From assembly GCA_023262195.1 (NCBI GenBank), contig JALRDM010000206.1, forward strand, positions 1 to 7,573: 7,573 bases of DNA, given 5' to 3'. The stretch comes from Salibacteraceae bacterium (GTDB lineage: Bacteria > Bacteroidota > Bacteroidia > Flavobacteriales_G > Salibacteraceae). The position numbers and the translations under genes were made by a program. The notes under the pieces were generated by a model, which was given only the letters and a program-made list of their open reading frames with translations, searched no databases and had not been told where the DNA came from. This document shows positions 6,227-7,573 of this stretch, one piece after another (the stretch's first letter is position 1; each line of letters starts with the position of its first letter).

Positions 6227-6829
6227 ATGCATTTACCCGCTCGAATAAAGCATAGCAGACTTGAGGCAGGTTGTGACGAAGTTGGTCGGGGCTGTTTGGC
6301 TGGCCCAGTGGTGGCAGCAGCCGTGATACTTCCGCCTCGTTTGAAGCACGAACATCTGGTAGATTCCAAAAAATTGAGCGCTCACAGGCGAGTACAAATG
6401 AGTGAGTTAATTAAAGAAAAAGCAATTGCTTGGGCCATTGCAGAGCTTGGGCCAAGGGAAATTGATGAGATCAATATTCTCAATGCCTCGTTTAAAGCCA
6501 TGGAAAACGCAATAAAGAAACTTGGTATTGCACCAGAGCATTTGCTTATTGACGGGAATCGGTTTCGAACCTCATTAAGTATTCCATTTGATTGCATCGT
6601 AAAAGGGGATGCCAAAGTAGCCAGCATCGCAGCGGCCTCGATCTTAGCAAAAACCTTTCGCGATGAGCGTATGAGCCAACTACACAATGATTTCCCCATG
6701 TATGGATGGAACACGAATATGGGATATCCGACAAAGGCACACCGTGAAGGAATAAGACAATTTGGAATTACGCCACACCATAGACAATCATTTCGTTTAA
6801 TTCCAGAACAACTTAGTCTTTCGCTGTAA
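6227..6829 (+). CDS. rnhB: Ribonuclease HII
   Basis: Cleaves the RNA strand of RNA-DNA hybrids and incises 5' of single ribonucleotides in DNA, starting ribonucleotide excision repair. All four acidic active-site residues are present: D17 and E18 in GCDEVGRG, D109 in LLIDGN and D128 in KGDAK. The GRG motif (20-22), which reads the RNA-DNA junction in type 2 enzymes, and the tyrosine Y167 in GYPTKAH are also present. VDSKKLS (45-51) and SIAAASILAKTFRD (133-146) are further signatures. The 200 residues are normal for the family. The ATG at 6227 sits 14 residues before the first core strand. There is no PIP-like tail recognisable beyond the C-terminal LSLSL. It is divergent from the thioredoxin-fold gene, and 68 bases separate it from the next gene on the same strand, which seems to have its own promoter. 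Confidence 0.95.
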   Translation: MHLPARIKHSRLEAGCDEVGRGCLAGPVVAAAVILPPRLKHEHLVDSKKLSAHRRVQMSELIKEKAIAWAIAELGPREIDEINILNASFKAMENAIKKLGIAPEHLLIDGNRFRTSLSIPFDCIVKGDAKVASIAAASILAKTFRDERMSQLHNDFPMYGWNTNMGYPTKAHREGIRQFGITPHHRQSFRLIPEQLSLSL

Positions 6830-6861
6830 CCAAACAGTGTGAATAAGCTTTTCAAACACGA

Positions 6862-6892
6862 TTTGAAATCGGGGAAATCGATAATAGATTTG
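6862..6892 (+). promoter_or_regulatory. Near-perfect Bacteroidota promoter immediately before the last gene
   Basis: TTTG at 6862-6865 and TAGATTTG at 6885-6892 match both consensus elements (TTTG and TAnnTTTG) without mismatch, separated by exactly 19 bases. The predicted start of transcription, about 4-7 bases beyond the -7 element, falls at 6896-6899, on or next to the GTG start codon at 6898. If functional, it would give a leaderless or nearly leaderless mRNA. Confidence 0.55.
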
Positions 6893-6897
6893 ATCCT

Positions 6898-7573
6898 GTG
6901 AGATATTTAGCCGCAACATTCCTTTTAGCCCTAATTATTGGGGCAGCTGGTTTTTTTTATTGGAATAATTACCAATCTAAAAAAGAAAATCCACTCACCT
7001 ATTGCCCTGAAGATGTTGAACTCATCTTCGTTTCTCAAAGCACGGCTCAACTCGAAATCTTTTTGGAAGACAGCAATTCATTTTTCAGCTCTTCTCCAGC
7101 CATTTCCAGTTTTGCACACAGAATAACCAGTTTCGTTAAGCCACTGCATGAAAACAAAGACTCAGTTTTCATTGCGTGTTCCATAGTTAATGATTCACCA
7201 AAAATCACCGTAATATTCAGCCCTGACGCGTCAACAAAGCAACTCGGTGTACCAACTGCAACTGGCAATTGGAATCTATTGACGAATTATGAAGCCACCA
7301 TTAGTCCAACGGTAGAGAAATTAAACCCTGATTTATCCCATGCACTAAAGTCACTAAATGCGCCATCGGGCATTATCTTAAAACCAAGTATTCTAACCAA
7401 ATTTCTTCATCAACTTATCGATGATGTATTTACGGAGGCCATCATAAAGGAGTTGGAATCTGTTACTTGGCTTGGGTTTGGTTTGGAATCGAATTATCCA
7501 TTTGTCACCAGTGCAATAGCTCGAGCTTCTAATGGAGAAAATGACTGCCAAGGAGCTACTTCAACCCTATTTA
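6898..7573 (+). CDS. Membrane-anchored protein of unknown function, 3' end outside the window
   Basis: An open frame runs from a GTG at 6898 to the window edge without a stop, giving 225 residues. Residues 4-22 form one hydrophobic helix after R2 and before a polar segment with K28/K29, so the protein is probably anchored in the inner membrane with the rest in the periplasm. The next part, PLTYCPEDVELIFVSQSTAQLEIF, followed by several amphipathic segments such as ITVIFSPD (103-110), recalls the large DUF3352-like proteins of Bacteroidota, but I cannot confirm this. The upstream in-frame stop is at 6844-6846. No ATG lies between it and the helix, and the first in-frame TTG (about residue 57) would remove the helix, so GTG is the only sensible start. 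There is no Shine-Dalgarno sequence; instead a strong promoter match ends five bases before the codon. Two cysteines (C36, C94) are present. Confidence 0.65.
   Translation, partial: MRYLAATFLLALIIGAAGFFYWNNYQSKKENPLTYCPEDVELIFVSQSTAQLEIFLEDSNSFFSSSPAISSFAHRITSFVKPLHENKDSVFIACSIVNDSPKITVIFSPDASTKQLGVPTATGNWNLLTNYEATISPTVEKLNPDLSHALKSLNAPSGIILKPSILTKFLHQLIDDVFTEAIIKELESVTWLGFGLESNYPFVTSAIARASNGENDCQGATSTLF

Noticed and set aside
1..7573. Defence system, CRISPR array, transposon, prophage or tRNA gene
   Set aside because: All frames are accounted for by housekeeping or envelope genes; no repeats with regular spacing, transposase, integrase or cloverleaf-like segment was seen by eye.

Overview
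This window looks like ordinary chromosomal DNA from a Gram-negative member of the Bacteroidota, probably a Flavobacteriales-like lineage. The clues are an AT-rich coding style, weak or absent Shine-Dalgarno sequences, two promoter-like sites of the TTTG / TAnnTTTG type used by Bacteroidota sigma factor, an LPS heptose epimerase, an outer-membrane beta-barrel protein and a Bacteroidota-type MerR tail. Species assignment is not possible from the sequence alone. Nine genes cover almost the whole window. I see no RNA genes, insertion sequences, CRISPR arrays or phage genes, and no gene-free stretch over 300 bases.

Left part (1-1187): the C-terminal end of a MerR-family regulator (+) meets hldD (-) tail to tail, and the two stop codons share one CTAG. 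The first ~52 bases are about 69% GC and do not encode the residues expected before the MerR tail, so they look like a chimeric or contig-end junction.

Central left (1256-3168, + strand): a tight three-gene run. A 6-pyruvoyltetrahydropterin synthase-like gene overlaps folE (GTP cyclohydrolase I) by 11 bases, and fabD (malonyl-CoA:ACP transacylase) follows 7 bases later. The first two catalyse consecutive pterin steps. The synthase has the CX5HGH metal/catalytic spacing of tetrahydrobiopterin-pathway enzymes rather than the CX3HGH spacing of E. coli QueD.

Central right (3172-5461, - strand): an envelope-related trio transcribed leftward. It consists of a secreted M23 peptidase with a C-terminal LysM domain, a 115-residue protein with a C-terminal membrane anchor that starts inside the peptidase stop codon (ATGA), and a signal-peptide-bearing outer-membrane beta-barrel protein. 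The grouping suggests a shared cell-wall or outer-membrane role, but that is inference.

Right part (5602-7573): a peroxiredoxin-like thioredoxin-fold protein (-) is divergent from rnhB, encoding RNase HII (+). A putative rnhB promoter lies over the first codons of the thioredoxin-fold gene. A membrane-anchored protein of unknown function begins at a GTG and runs off the right edge. It has a near-perfect Bacteroidota promoter placed so close to the start that its mRNA may be leaderless. No clearly new multi-gene system is evident; the most useful leads are the possible leaderless promoter, the pterin pair, the envelope trio and the suspect left end.
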